Below the pieces are notes generated by a model. The model saw nothing but the letters and a program-made list of their open reading frames with translations. It had not been told where the DNA came from and searched no databases. The translations under genes were made by a program, and so were the position numbers. Below, piece after piece: positions 8,057 through 16,101 of a DNA stretch of 64,000 nt. The stretch's first letter is position 1. Each line of letters starts with the position of its first letter. This DNA is from Flavobacterium sp. LC2016-01 (GTDB taxonomy: Bacteria; Bacteroidota; Bacteroidia; Flavobacteriales; Flavobacteriaceae). The stretch spans positions 248,001-312,000 of the forward strand of contig NZ_WMIC01000004.1 in assembly GCF_009711135.1 (NCBI RefSeq), read 5' to 3'.

Positions 8057-9373
8057 ATGAATCAAGCTAATGCAGTAATAGGAAAATACCGCTGGACTAT
8101 CTGTAGTTTAGTTTTTTTTGCAACGACTGTCAATTATTTAGACAGAAATGTAATAAGTTACCTTAGACCTTTTTTAGCAGAAGCTTTTCATTGGACACCT
8201 GAACAAGAAGTTATTGATTACTCGAATATTGAGCTTGCATTTAAAATTGCATATGCGTTGGGAATGCTTGTTGCTGGAGGAATTATTGATAAATTAGGTA
8301 CAAAATTAGGATATGCTATTGCAACCGGTTTGTGGAGTTTAGCTGCAATTGGTCATGCATTGGCAACGGGGACAGGAGGTTTTTTAATTGCCCGTGTTTT
8401 TCTAGGAATTACTGAAGCAGGGAATTTTCCTGCGGCGATAAAAGCAACAGCCGAATGGTTTCCGCAGAAAGAAAGAGCATTAGCGACAGGGATTTTTAAT
8501 TCAGGAAGTAATATCGGGGCAATCATTGTGCCGCTTACAGTTCCGTATATTGCTGAAAAATATGGCTGGCAATGGGCGTTTATTTTAACGGGTATTGTTG
8601 GTTTTATTTGGCTTTTATTATGGTTTTTATTGTATGAAGTTCCACAAAAACAAAAGCGTCTGTCTCAGGCAGAACTAGAGTATATTACTGCTGATCAGAT
8701 TGAAGTTAAAGATGAAGATGCAGGAGAAAAAGTTTCTTGGATGAAATTGTTATCATTTCGTCAGACATGGGCTTTTGCAATAGGTAAATTGCTTACAGAT
8801 CCGGTTTGGTGGTTTTATTTATTCTGGCTTCCAGACTTTTTAATGAAACAATACAAACTAGCAGCAACAGAAATTATTTGGCCTTGTGCGCTTGTATATA
8901 TGATTGGAAGCGTAGGAAGTATCGGTGGTGGCTGGCTTCCGCTGAAATTAATCAATAATAATTGGCCGGCTTATAAAGCTCGCAAAACAAGTATGTTGCT
9001 CTATGCGTTTGCAGTTTTGCCGGTTTTGTTTTCACAGTATTTAGGGACTATTAATATGTGGTGGGCGATTTTAGTTATTGGTTTGGCAGTTTCTGCCCAT
9101 CAAGCCTGGAGCGCCAATATCTTCACTACGGTTTCAGATATGTTTCCTAAAAAAGCCATAGCCTCTGTTACAGGAATGGGAGGGATGTTTGGCGCGCTTG
9201 GCGGTATATTACTGACTTTGGTGGTTCAAAAAAACATGTTCGTTTATTATACCAAAATTGGTAAAATTGAAACGGGATACTTTATTATGTTCTGCATTTG
9301 CGGAGGCTCTTATTTACTAGCGTGGCTGATCATGCATATATTGGTTCCAAAAATGAAAAAAGTAGAATTATAA
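8057..9373 (+). CDS. exuT: MFS hexuronate transporter, ExuT-like
   Basis: A 438-residue major facilitator of usual ExuT length, with YRWTICSLVFFATTVNYLDRN at the start, TEAGNFPAAIKATAEWFPQKERALATG after the fourth membrane segment and WSANIFTTVSDMFPKKAIASV near residues 355-375. It should carry hexuronates into the cytoplasm by proton or cation symport. It follows a longer paralogue by 46 bp and is likely cotranscribed with it; a new promoter with its own operator lies in the gap before kduI, about 65 bp after the stop. The name reflects family membership; substrate is inferred from the neighbouring uronate catabolic genes. Confidence 0.85.
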   Translation: MNQANAVIGKYRWTICSLVFFATTVNYLDRNVISYLRPFLAEAFHWTPEQEVIDYSNIELAFKIAYALGMLVAGGIIDKLGTKLGYAIATGLWSLAAIGHALATGTGGFLIARVFLGITEAGNFPAAIKATAEWFPQKERALATGIFNSGSNIGAIIVPLTVPYIAEKYGWQWAFILTGIVGFIWLLLWFLLYEVPQKQKRLSQAELEYITADQIEVKDEDAGEKVSWMKLLSFRQTWAFAIGKLLTDPVWWFYLFWLPDFLMKQYKLAATEIIWPCALVYMIGSVGSIGGGWLPLKLINNNWPAYKARKTSMLLYAFAVLPVLFSQYLGTINMWWAILVIGLAVSAHQAWSANIFTTVSDMFPKKAIASVTGMGGMFGALGGILLTLVVQKNMFVYYTKIGKIETGYFIMFCICGGSYLLAWLIMHILVPKMKKVEL

Positions 9374-9437
9374 AGAAAAAATAGCTGTAAGTGAAATATT
9401 TTTTTGGTTTCAATTATGGTATTTCAATATAAAAAAT

Positions 9438-9459
9438 TAAATTTGTGCAATCGATTACA
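9438..9459 (+). promoter_or_regulatory. Second uronate promoter element with LacI-type operator before kduI
   Basis: TAAATTTG (9438-9445) is followed directly by the operator TGCAATCGATTACA (9446-9459). This repeats the exact layout of the exuT promoter, with the operator on the transcription start. No TTG stands at a good -33 distance. It suggests that kduI onward can be transcribed independently of the transporters but under the same repressor. Confidence 0.65.
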
Positions 9460-9473
9460 TTAATTTAGAAATT

Positions 9474-10313
9474 ATGACAAAATATAGTTCAAGATACGCA
9501 TCTAGCCCCGAAGCAGTAAAAAAATACGACACACAACAATTGAGAGAAGAATTCTTAATTGACGATTTAATGCAGGAAGATGAAGTGGTATTAGTTTATT
9601 CTCATTACGACAGATATATTGCTGGATCGGCAGTTCCAGTGAAAGGTGATTTGACTTTAGAAACAATTGATCCGCTGAAAGCGCCATATTTTTTAGAAAG
9701 AAGAGAATTGGGTATTATCAATGTTGGAGGAAGCGGTTCTGTTGTCGTTGAAGGAACAACTTATGAGTTAGGTTTTAAAGATGCTTTGTATATTGGAAGC
9801 GGTAATAAAGAAGTAATTTTCAAAAGTACTGATGCTAATAATCCAGCCAAGTTTTATATCAATTCGGCACCAGCTCATACAACTTATCCAACAGTAAAAG
9901 TAAGTTTGGCTGAAGCAAATAAATTAAACTTAGGCGCAATGGAAACGGCAAATCACCGTACAGTAAATCAAATGATTATTGGAAGTGTGGTGACAACTTG
10001 CCAATTGCAGATGGGAATGACAGAATTAAATACAGGAAGTGTTTGGAATACAATGCCAGCGCACGTTCACGATCGCAGAATGGAAGTGTATTTCTATTTA
10101 GATATTCCAGAAAATCAGGCTGTTTGTCACTTTATGGGACAACCGCAGGAAACAAGACATATCTGGATGAACAATCATCAGGCAGTTATTTCTCCGCCAT
10201 GGTCAATTCATTCTGGTTCAGGAACTAGTAATTATACTTTTATCTGGGGAATGGCAGGTGAGAATTTAGATTATGGAGATATGGATGTTTGTAAAATCAC
10301 AGATTTAAGATAA
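9474..10313 (+). CDS. kduI: 5-dehydro-4-deoxy-D-glucuronate isomerase
   Basis: The 279-residue protein has the length and motifs of KduI, a cupin metalloenzyme. The metal ligands are visible as His197 and His199 in PAHVHDRR, Glu204, and His246 in PPWSIHSG. KduI converts the 4-deoxy-5-ketouronate formed spontaneously from unsaturated galacturonate into 2,5-diketo-3-deoxygluconate in the cytoplasm. That substrate is produced by pectate lyases followed by GH105 or oligogalacturonate lyase, all encoded later in this window. It has its own operator-bearing promoter and lies 5 bp before kduD, forming a functional pair. Confidence 0.95.
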   Translation: MTKYSSRYASSPEAVKKYDTQQLREEFLIDDLMQEDEVVLVYSHYDRYIAGSAVPVKGDLTLETIDPLKAPYFLERRELGIINVGGSGSVVVEGTTYELGFKDALYIGSGNKEVIFKSTDANNPAKFYINSAPAHTTYPTVKVSLAEANKLNLGAMETANHRTVNQMIIGSVVTTCQLQMGMTELNTGSVWNTMPAHVHDRRMEVYFYLDIPENQAVCHFMGQPQETRHIWMNNHQAVISPPWSIHSGSGTSNYTFIWGMAGENLDYGDMDVCKITDLR

Positions 10314-10318
10314 GAAAT

Positions 10319-11110
10319 ATGACAAACTTATTTGATATAAAAGGAAAAGTTGCTTTAATCACAGGAAGTACACACGGACTGGGAATGGCAATGGCAAAAG
10401 GATTAGGTCAGGCGGGAGCGACAATTGTTGTGAACGGAAATTCTTCACAGCAAAAAATTGATGACGCTGTAAATGAATTAAAGAGTGAGGGAATAAATGC
10501 TGTAGGATATAAATTTAATGTAACCGAAGAAAAAGAGGTTGCAGAAGCAGTTAAAAAGATAGAAAACGAAGTTGGTCCAATCGCTATTTTAATCAACAAT
10601 GCCGGAATTATTAAAAGAATTCCTTTAATCGATATGGAAGTTGCTGATTTTAGAGAAGTAATTGATATTGATTTGGTTAGTCCGTTTATTGTTTCGAAAC
10701 ATGTTGCAAAAGGCATGATTGCAAGAAGAGAAGGTAAGATTATCAATATTTGCTCGATGATGAGTGAGTTAGGAAGAAATACAGTTTCTGCATATGCTGC
10801 TGCAAAAGGAGGCTTGAAAATGCTGACTAAAAATATGGCGACAGAATGGGCTAAATACAATGTTCAGATCAACGGAATTGGTCCTGGTTATTTTGCAACA
10901 GAACAAACAAAACCGATTAGAGTTGACGGACATCCTTTTAATGATTTTATCATCAGCAGAACTCCGGCAGCAAAATGGGGTGATCCAAGTGATTTAGCTG
11001 GAGCGGCGATATTTTTGTCTTCAAAAGCAAGTGATTTTGTAAACGGTCACATTTTGTATGTTGATGGCGGTATTCTAGCTACAATCGGGAAACCATCAAA
11101 CGAAGACTAA
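10319..11110 (+). CDS. kduD: 2-dehydro-3-deoxy-D-gluconate 5-dehydrogenase
   Basis: A 263-residue short-chain dehydrogenase with TGSTHGLG at residues 15-22, NNAG at 93-96, Ser146 and Tyr159/Lys163 in YAAAK. The segments NGIGPGYFATEQTKPIR and RTPAAKWGDPSDLAGAAIFLSS are characteristic of KduD/gluconate 5-dehydrogenase. It reduces 2,5-diketo-3-deoxygluconate to 2-keto-3-deoxygluconate with NAD(P)H, the step after KduI. The gene starts 5 bp after kduI, so translation is likely coupled. The position makes the kduD assignment firmer than sequence alone, since plain gluconate 5-dehydrogenases look much alike. Confidence 0.93.
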   Translation: MTNLFDIKGKVALITGSTHGLGMAMAKGLGQAGATIVVNGNSSQQKIDDAVNELKSEGINAVGYKFNVTEEKEVAEAVKKIENEVGPIAILINNAGIIKRIPLIDMEVADFREVIDIDLVSPFIVSKHVAKGMIARREGKIINICSMMSELGRNTVSAYAAAKGGLKMLTKNMATEWAKYNVQINGIGPGYFATEQTKPIRVDGHPFNDFIISRTPAAKWGDPSDLAGAAIFLSSKASDFVNGHILYVDGGILATIGKPSNED

Positions 11111-11135
11111 TTCTCAATTTTTATTTAAGAAAGAC

Positions 11136-12539
11136 ATGAGCGCGAATACATTCATAAACGATAATTTTTTATTAGAAAATAAATTTGCTGAAGAATTATA
11201 TCATAATTATTCTAAAAATCAGCCAATTATTGATTACCATAATCACTTAAATCCACAGTTTATTGCCGAAGATAAAATTTTTGACAATATCACACAGGTT
11301 TGGATAAACGGTGATCACTACAAATGGCGCGCAATGCGTACATTAGGAATCAACGAGCAGTTTGTAACCGGAAATGGTTCTGATAAAGATAAATTCTTAA
11401 ACTGGGGAAAAACAGTTCCGTACACTATGCGTAATCCTTTGTATCATTGGACGCATTTGGAATTGGCTCGTTATTTTGACATCTATGATCTTTTGAATGA
11501 AAAATCGGCTGAGAAAATTTATATCGAAACGTCTGAAAAAATAAATTCTCCAGCATACAGCACGCAAAATCTTCTTAAAAAAGTAAATGCTGAATTGGTT
11601 TGTACTACCGAAGATCCAATTGACAATTTGGAGTTTCATAAAAAACTGACTCAAAATCCAATTGGAACTAAAATGAGTACAGCTTTCAGACCTGATAAAG
11701 CGATTTTAATTTCAAATGACGGATATAATGCATATATAGATACTTTGGGAGAAGTATCTGGCGTTACAATCGAAACTTATACTGATTTACGTACAGCTTT
11801 GAGAAAAAGAATTGAATTTTTTAATGCAAATGGCTGTAAATTAAGTGATCATGGGCTTGATCAAATTTATTTTGAAAATTTCACTGAAAATGAAGTAAGT
11901 ACAATTTTCAAAAAGAAAAGAGAAAATGGAGTTTTATCTCCAGAAGAAGCATTGAAATTCCAAAGTGCCGTTTTATTATTCTTATCTGAAACGTATCATG
12001 AATTTGGTTGGGTACAACAATTTCACTTAGGTGCTTTAAGAAACAACAATGCGCGTATGCACAGAATTTTAGGCCCTGATACTGGATGGGATTCTATTGG
12101 AGATTATCCACAGGCGCAAAAATTATCAAGCTTTTTAAATGCTTTAGACAGTAAAGATAAATTGTCAAAAACAATTATCTACAATCTAAATCCTGCTGAT
12201 AATGAAGTAATGGCAACTATGATTGGAAATTTCAATGACGGTAGTGTTCGCGGAAAAGTACAATTTGGTTCAGGATGGTGGTTTTTAGATCAGAAAGACG
12301 GAATGACAAAGCAGTTAAATGCGCTTTCAAATATGGGATTAATCAGCTGTTTTGTTGGAATGCTTACAGATTCTAGAAGCTTTTTATCATTCCCAAGACA
12401 CGAATATTTCAGGCGTATTTTATGTAATCTTCTTGGAGATGAAATAAAACGCGGAGAGCTTCCAAATGACATGGAATGGATCGGAAAATTAGTTTCTGAT
12501 ATTTCATACAACAATGCTAAAGAATATTTCAAATTTTAA
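11136..12539 (+). CDS. uxaC: Glucuronate/galacturonate isomerase
   Basis: A 467-residue protein of normal UxaC length, with the amidohydrolase-like HxH metal motif as DYHNHL (His35, His37) near the start. The TEDP motif, WVQQFHLGALRNNN, IYNLNPADNE and the C-terminal LTDSRSFLSFPRHEYFRRILC block are characteristic. The enzyme converts D-galacturonate to tagaturonate (and glucuronate to fructuronate) in the cytoplasm. The adjacent uxaB and uxaA (and no uxuA/uxuB) show that galacturonate is the intended substrate. It follows kduD by 25 bp. A large inverted repeat starts right after its stop. Confidence 0.95.
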   Translation: MSANTFINDNFLLENKFAEELYHNYSKNQPIIDYHNHLNPQFIAEDKIFDNITQVWINGDHYKWRAMRTLGINEQFVTGNGSDKDKFLNWGKTVPYTMRNPLYHWTHLELARYFDIYDLLNEKSAEKIYIETSEKINSPAYSTQNLLKKVNAELVCTTEDPIDNLEFHKKLTQNPIGTKMSTAFRPDKAILISNDGYNAYIDTLGEVSGVTIETYTDLRTALRKRIEFFNANGCKLSDHGLDQIYFENFTENEVSTIFKKKRENGVLSPEEALKFQSAVLLFLSETYHEFGWVQQFHLGALRNNNARMHRILGPDTGWDSIGDYPQAQKLSSFLNALDSKDKLSKTIIYNLNPADNEVMATMIGNFNDGSVRGKVQFGSGWWFLDQKDGMTKQLNALSNMGLISCFVGMLTDSRSFLSFPRHEYFRRILCNLLGDEIKRGELPNDMEWIGKLVSDISYNNAKEYFKF

Positions 12540-12547
12540 TTTTTTTA

Positions 12548-12697
12548 ACCATTAAGGCATTAAGAAAATTAAGTTTTTGGTTTAATAAATAGTTACTTAA
12601 ATAATAAAGATAATTAAGCGAGTGCGCTTAATAAACTTAACCTTTAAACGCAAAGAGAACATAAAGGATAGCTTAATTTTCTTAATGCCTTAATGGT
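12548..12697. repeat. Nested inverted repeat between uxaC and kdgK
   Basis: Two perfectly complementary 26-nt arms (12548-12573 and 12672-12697) enclose about 100 bp that contains a further small palindrome around TTAAGCGAGTGCGCTTAA. No coding frame is present. It could fold into a large hairpin in the uxaC-kdgK message. The layout resembles a small non-autonomous mobile or MITE-like unit, but no transposase or target duplication is visible. Confidence 0.75.
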
Positions 12698-12716
12698 AAA
12701 ATTAAAAATAAAAAAA

Positions 12717-13739
12717 ATGAGTAGAGTAGTTTCATTTGGAGAAATTATGCTTCGTCTATCTACAGAAAGGCATTTACGTTTTTCGCAATCTACAGCATTT
12801 GGTGCTACGTACGGAGGTGGAGAATTTAATGTAGCTGTTTCTTTAGCGAATTATGGCGTGAATGCAGAATTTGTTACAAGATTGCCAGAAAACGAAATTG
12901 GTTTTTCTGCATTAAAAGAAATCAGAAAAATGAATGTTGAATCTAAAAACATTGTTTATGGAGGAGAACGTTTAGGAATTTATTTTCTTGAAACTGGTGC
13001 AGGAACACGTGGAAGCAACGTAGTGTACGATCGTGCACACAGTTCGATGGCAACGATTCAAAAAGGAACTATTGATTGGGATAAAGTTTTAGATGGTGCC
13101 GAATGGTTTCATTGGAGCGGTATAACGCCAGCGATTTCTGAAAGTGCTGCTGAAGCTTGTTTAGAAGCAATTAAAGTGGCTCACAAAAAAGGAATTATGA
13201 TTTCCTGTGATTTAAACTACAGATCAAAATTGTGGCAGTATGGCAAAACGCCAAGTGAAGTAATGCCAGAAATGTTGAAATACAGCAATGTTATTTTGGG
13301 AGATATTGATACGGCCTATTTTATGTTAGGAATTCCTAAAGTAAATCCGAATTATCAAGACGAAAAAACACTTCCAGCGGTATATGATAAATTGTTCGAA
13401 TTGATTCCGAGCTTAAAAGTTGTAGCAACGACACTTCGTTATTCTGTCAGCGCTTCACACCAAAGAATTGGTGGAATTTTATATGACGGTAAAGCAATTT
13501 ACAGCGCTGCAGTTAAAGAAGTAACGCCTGTAGTTGACCGTGTAGGAAGCGGAGATGCTTTTATGGGTGGTTTAATTTATGGTTTACTGCAATATCAAAA
13601 TAATAATCAAAGAGCTTTGGATTTTGCCGTTGCAGCCTGCTGTTTAAAGCATACGATTGCCGGTGATTATAACTTGGTAACATTGAAAGAAGTTGAAAAT
13701 ATGATTGATGGCGATGGTTCGGCATTAGTATCAAGATAA
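12717..13739 (+). CDS. kdgK: 2-keto-3-deoxygluconate kinase (PfkB family)
   Basis: A PfkB-type sugar kinase of 340 residues. It begins MSRVVSFGEIMLRLSTERHL, has the GGGEFNVAVSLA substrate segment near 33-44, and the C-terminal DRVGSGDAFMGG motif with catalytic Asp at about 280. It phosphorylates KDG to KDPG, the point where the kdu and uxa branches join. I start it at the ATG at 12717; an in-frame ATG at 12693 lies inside the arm of the inverted repeat and would add eight lysine-rich residues with no counterpart in the family. kdgA follows by 8 bp. Confidence 0.93.
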   Translation: MSRVVSFGEIMLRLSTERHLRFSQSTAFGATYGGGEFNVAVSLANYGVNAEFVTRLPENEIGFSALKEIRKMNVESKNIVYGGERLGIYFLETGAGTRGSNVVYDRAHSSMATIQKGTIDWDKVLDGAEWFHWSGITPAISESAAEACLEAIKVAHKKGIMISCDLNYRSKLWQYGKTPSEVMPEMLKYSNVILGDIDTAYFMLGIPKVNPNYQDEKTLPAVYDKLFELIPSLKVVATTLRYSVSASHQRIGGILYDGKAIYSAAVKEVTPVVDRVGSGDAFMGGLIYGLLQYQNNNQRALDFAVAACCLKHTIAGDYNLVTLKEVENMIDGDGSALVSR

Positions 13740-13747
13740 AAATAAAA

Positions 13748-14419
13748 ATGGCAAAATATTCAAGAATTGAGGTAGCGCAGCAAATGAAAGAAAACGGAAT
13801 GGTTCCGCTATTTTTTCATTCTGATATAGAATTAAGCAAAAAGGTTTTAAAGGCTTGTTATGACGGTGGTTCGCGTTTAATGGAATTTACAAGCAGAGGT
13901 GATTTTGCTCATGAAGTTTTTGGCGAACTGAATAAATATGCCTTGGCCGAATTGCCTGGAATGATGCTGGGAGTTGGTTCTATAACTGATGCGGCTTCAG
14001 CGTCACTTTATATGAGTTTAGGAGCAAATTTTATTGTAACGCCGGTTTTTAGAGAAGATATTGCAATTGCTTGTAATCGCCGTAAAGTATTGTGGTCACC
14101 AGGCTGCGGAACGCTTACTGAAATTGCAAGAGCCGAAGAATTAGGTTGTGAAATTGTAAAACTATTTCCAGCTGATATTTACGGGCCAGAGTTCATCAAA
14201 GCAATAAAAGGGCCATGTCCGTGGACAAACATTATGCCAACTGGAGGTGTTTACCCAACGGTTGAAAGTTTAAGTTCATGGCTGAATGCCGGAGCAACTT
14301 GCGTTGGTTTAGGTTCACAGTTAATTTCAAAAGATATATTGAATAAACAAGATTTTGACGGTTTACAGACTAAAGTAAGTCAAGTTTTGGAGATCATTAA
14401 AAATATTAAAAATAAATAG
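13748..14419 (+). CDS. kdgA: KDPG aldolase / 4-hydroxy-2-oxoglutarate aldolase
   Basis: A 223-residue class I aldolase of the Eda/KdgA family. The Schiff-base lysine is Lys138 in EIVKLFPAD, with Glu46 in MEFTSRG and the phosphate-binding PTGGV at 164-168. It splits KDPG into pyruvate and glyceraldehyde 3-phosphate, the last dedicated step of uronate breakdown. It is slightly longer than E. coli Eda at the N-terminus, as is common in Bacteroidota. It follows kdgK by 8 bp, and a strongly structured 215-bp gap separates it from uxaB. Confidence 0.93.
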   Translation: MAKYSRIEVAQQMKENGMVPLFFHSDIELSKKVLKACYDGGSRLMEFTSRGDFAHEVFGELNKYALAELPGMMLGVGSITDAASASLYMSLGANFIVTPVFREDIAIACNRRKVLWSPGCGTLTEIARAEELGCEIVKLFPADIYGPEFIKAIKGPCPWTNIMPTGGVYPTVESLSSWLNAGATCVGLGSQLISKDILNKQDFDGLQTKVSQVLEIIKNIKNK

Positions 14420-14475
14420 GGAATAATCATACCAGTTCCTTATTTGGCATGCGGTTTTTTTTAGAGTTTTAGATG

Positions 14476-14567
14476 TTGTAATTGAACATTACGCTTGCAA
14501 AATAAATCTTGTCACTCCTCACAGCAGGATTTATTTTACTCTTTCAGGTGTAATGTTTCTTTTACAA
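14476..14567. repeat. Large imperfect hairpin between kdgA and uxaB
   Basis: Three matched segments pair across one axis: TTGTAA (14476-14481) with TTACAA (14562-14567), AACATTAC (14485-14492) with GTAATGTT (14550-14557), and AAAATAAATC (14499-14508) with GATTTATTTT (14528-14537). Together they form a hairpin of about 92 nt. It has no T-tail, so it is not a plain terminator. It could be an mRNA processing or stability element, or a palindromic repeat remnant. Confidence 0.6.
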
Positions 14568-14634
14568 TATAGAGCCGAGAAAAAATGAATAAGGTATTGA
14601 AGATGGTTATTTATAACGCTCAAATGAATTTATA

Positions 14635-16083
14635 ATGGAAAAAATTAACAGATCAAATACGGAGTTTTCACATAGACTTCCGATAAAAATAGTGCAGTTT
14701 GGAGAGGGAAATTTCTTGAGAGCTTTTGTAGAATATGCTTTTCAGGAATTAAATAAAAAAGCAGATTTTAATGCTGGAATTGCAGTTGTACAGCCTATTG
14801 ACAGAGGATTAGTGAACATGATTAATGATCAGGATGGTCTGTATACTTTATTCATGAAAGGCGTTAAAAAAGGTGAGGAAATACAGGAAAAAGAATTGAT
14901 TACAAATATTGTAAAAGCAGTTGATCCTTATGCTTCTTTTCAGGAATTTTTGGCTTTGGCCAAAGAAGAAGAATTAGAATTTATTATTTCTAATACAACT
15001 GAAGCCGGAATTGAATACATCGAATCTGACAGACCTTCTATGCAGCCTCCAGTTTCTTTTCCTGCAAAATTAACTGTACTTTTGCATGAAAGATTTAAGC
15101 ATTTTAATGGTGATAAATCAAAGGCGCTAACAATTATCCCTTGTGAATTAATTAATTATAATTCAGATACTTTAAAGGAAATTGTTTTGAAATATAGTGA
15201 TGATTGGAATCTGGAAGCAGCATTCAAATCATGGCTTACAAATGATTGTTCTTTTCACAATACTTTGGTAGATAGAATTGTTCCGGGTTATCCAAAAGAC
15301 CAAATTGAAGAATATAACAGTCAGCTTCTTTACAAAGATGATTTGATTGTAAGTGCTGAAAGTTTCTTTTTATGGGTAATTGAAGGAGATGACAAATTAA
15401 AAGCGAAACTTCCGTTTGAAAAAACAGATTTAGATGTGAAAATTGTGGCTGATATGCAGCCGTACCGAACACGTAAAGTTAGAATTTTGAATGGTGCGCA
15501 TACTGCAATGGTACCATTTTCATTGCTTTACGGAAACGAAACTGTAAAAGAAACTGTTGATAATGCCTTTACAGGTGAATTTGTAAATAAAGCAGTTTTT
15601 GATGAAATTAATGAAACTTTGAATATGGACAAAGCAGAATTGGCTAGTTTTTCTGAAGAAATATTGGACCGTTTTAGAAACCCATTTATCAAGCATTTAT
15701 TGTCTTCAATTGCTTTAAATTCAATTTCTAAATTTAAAGTTCGTGTATTGCCAAGTTTAACAGGATATGTTGATGTTCATCATAAATTGCCGGCTCATTT
15801 AACTTTTGCTTTCGCAGCTTTAATTCGTTTTTATAAAGGAACTTGGAAAGGTGAAACTTTGCCAGTTCAAGACAGTGAAGATATTGTTTCGTTCTTTAAT
15901 GGACTTTGGACGTCAGATGATTATAATAAAATAGCGAGATTGACTTTGCAAAATAAAAGTTTCTGGGATGAAGATTTGACTGAAATTCCTTCTCTAACAG
16001 ATTCAATTGCAAAAGCTTTAGAAGAAATTGATGCAAATGGCGTGGAGCAAGGTTTCATCAATTTCCAAAAACAATTAAATTAA
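14635..16083 (+). CDS. uxaB: Tagaturonate reductase (altronate oxidoreductase)
   Basis: A 482-residue member of the mannitol dehydrogenase/uronate reductase family, close to E. coli UxaB in length. The N-terminal NAD-binding loop reads IVQFGEGNFLRAF at residues 19-31, and RILNGAHTAMVPFSLLYG with a downstream KHLLSSIALNSISKFKVRVLP segment forms the substrate domain. It reduces tagaturonate to altronate with NADH. It stands between uxaC/kdgK/kdgA and uxaA, as expected for the galacturonate route. No promoter was recognised in the 215-bp gap before it, so it is probably on the same message, past the large hairpin. Confidence 0.93.
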   Translation: MEKINRSNTEFSHRLPIKIVQFGEGNFLRAFVEYAFQELNKKADFNAGIAVVQPIDRGLVNMINDQDGLYTLFMKGVKKGEEIQEKELITNIVKAVDPYASFQEFLALAKEEELEFIISNTTEAGIEYIESDRPSMQPPVSFPAKLTVLLHERFKHFNGDKSKALTIIPCELINYNSDTLKEIVLKYSDDWNLEAAFKSWLTNDCSFHNTLVDRIVPGYPKDQIEEYNSQLLYKDDLIVSAESFFLWVIEGDDKLKAKLPFEKTDLDVKIVADMQPYRTRKVRILNGAHTAMVPFSLLYGNETVKETVDNAFTGEFVNKAVFDEINETLNMDKAELASFSEEILDRFRNPFIKHLLSSIALNSISKFKVRVLPSLTGYVDVHHKLPAHLTFAFAALIRFYKGTWKGETLPVQDSEDIVSFFNGLWTSDDYNKIARLTLQNKSFWDEDLTEIPSLTDSIAKALEEIDANGVEQGFINFQKQLN

Positions 16084-16101
16084 GAATTACATACAATAGT
16101 T

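Noticed and set aside
10408-10860. 150-residue frame on the minus strand inside kduD
   Set aside because: Antisense to a clear, fully conserved gene; composition is typical of a shadow frame.
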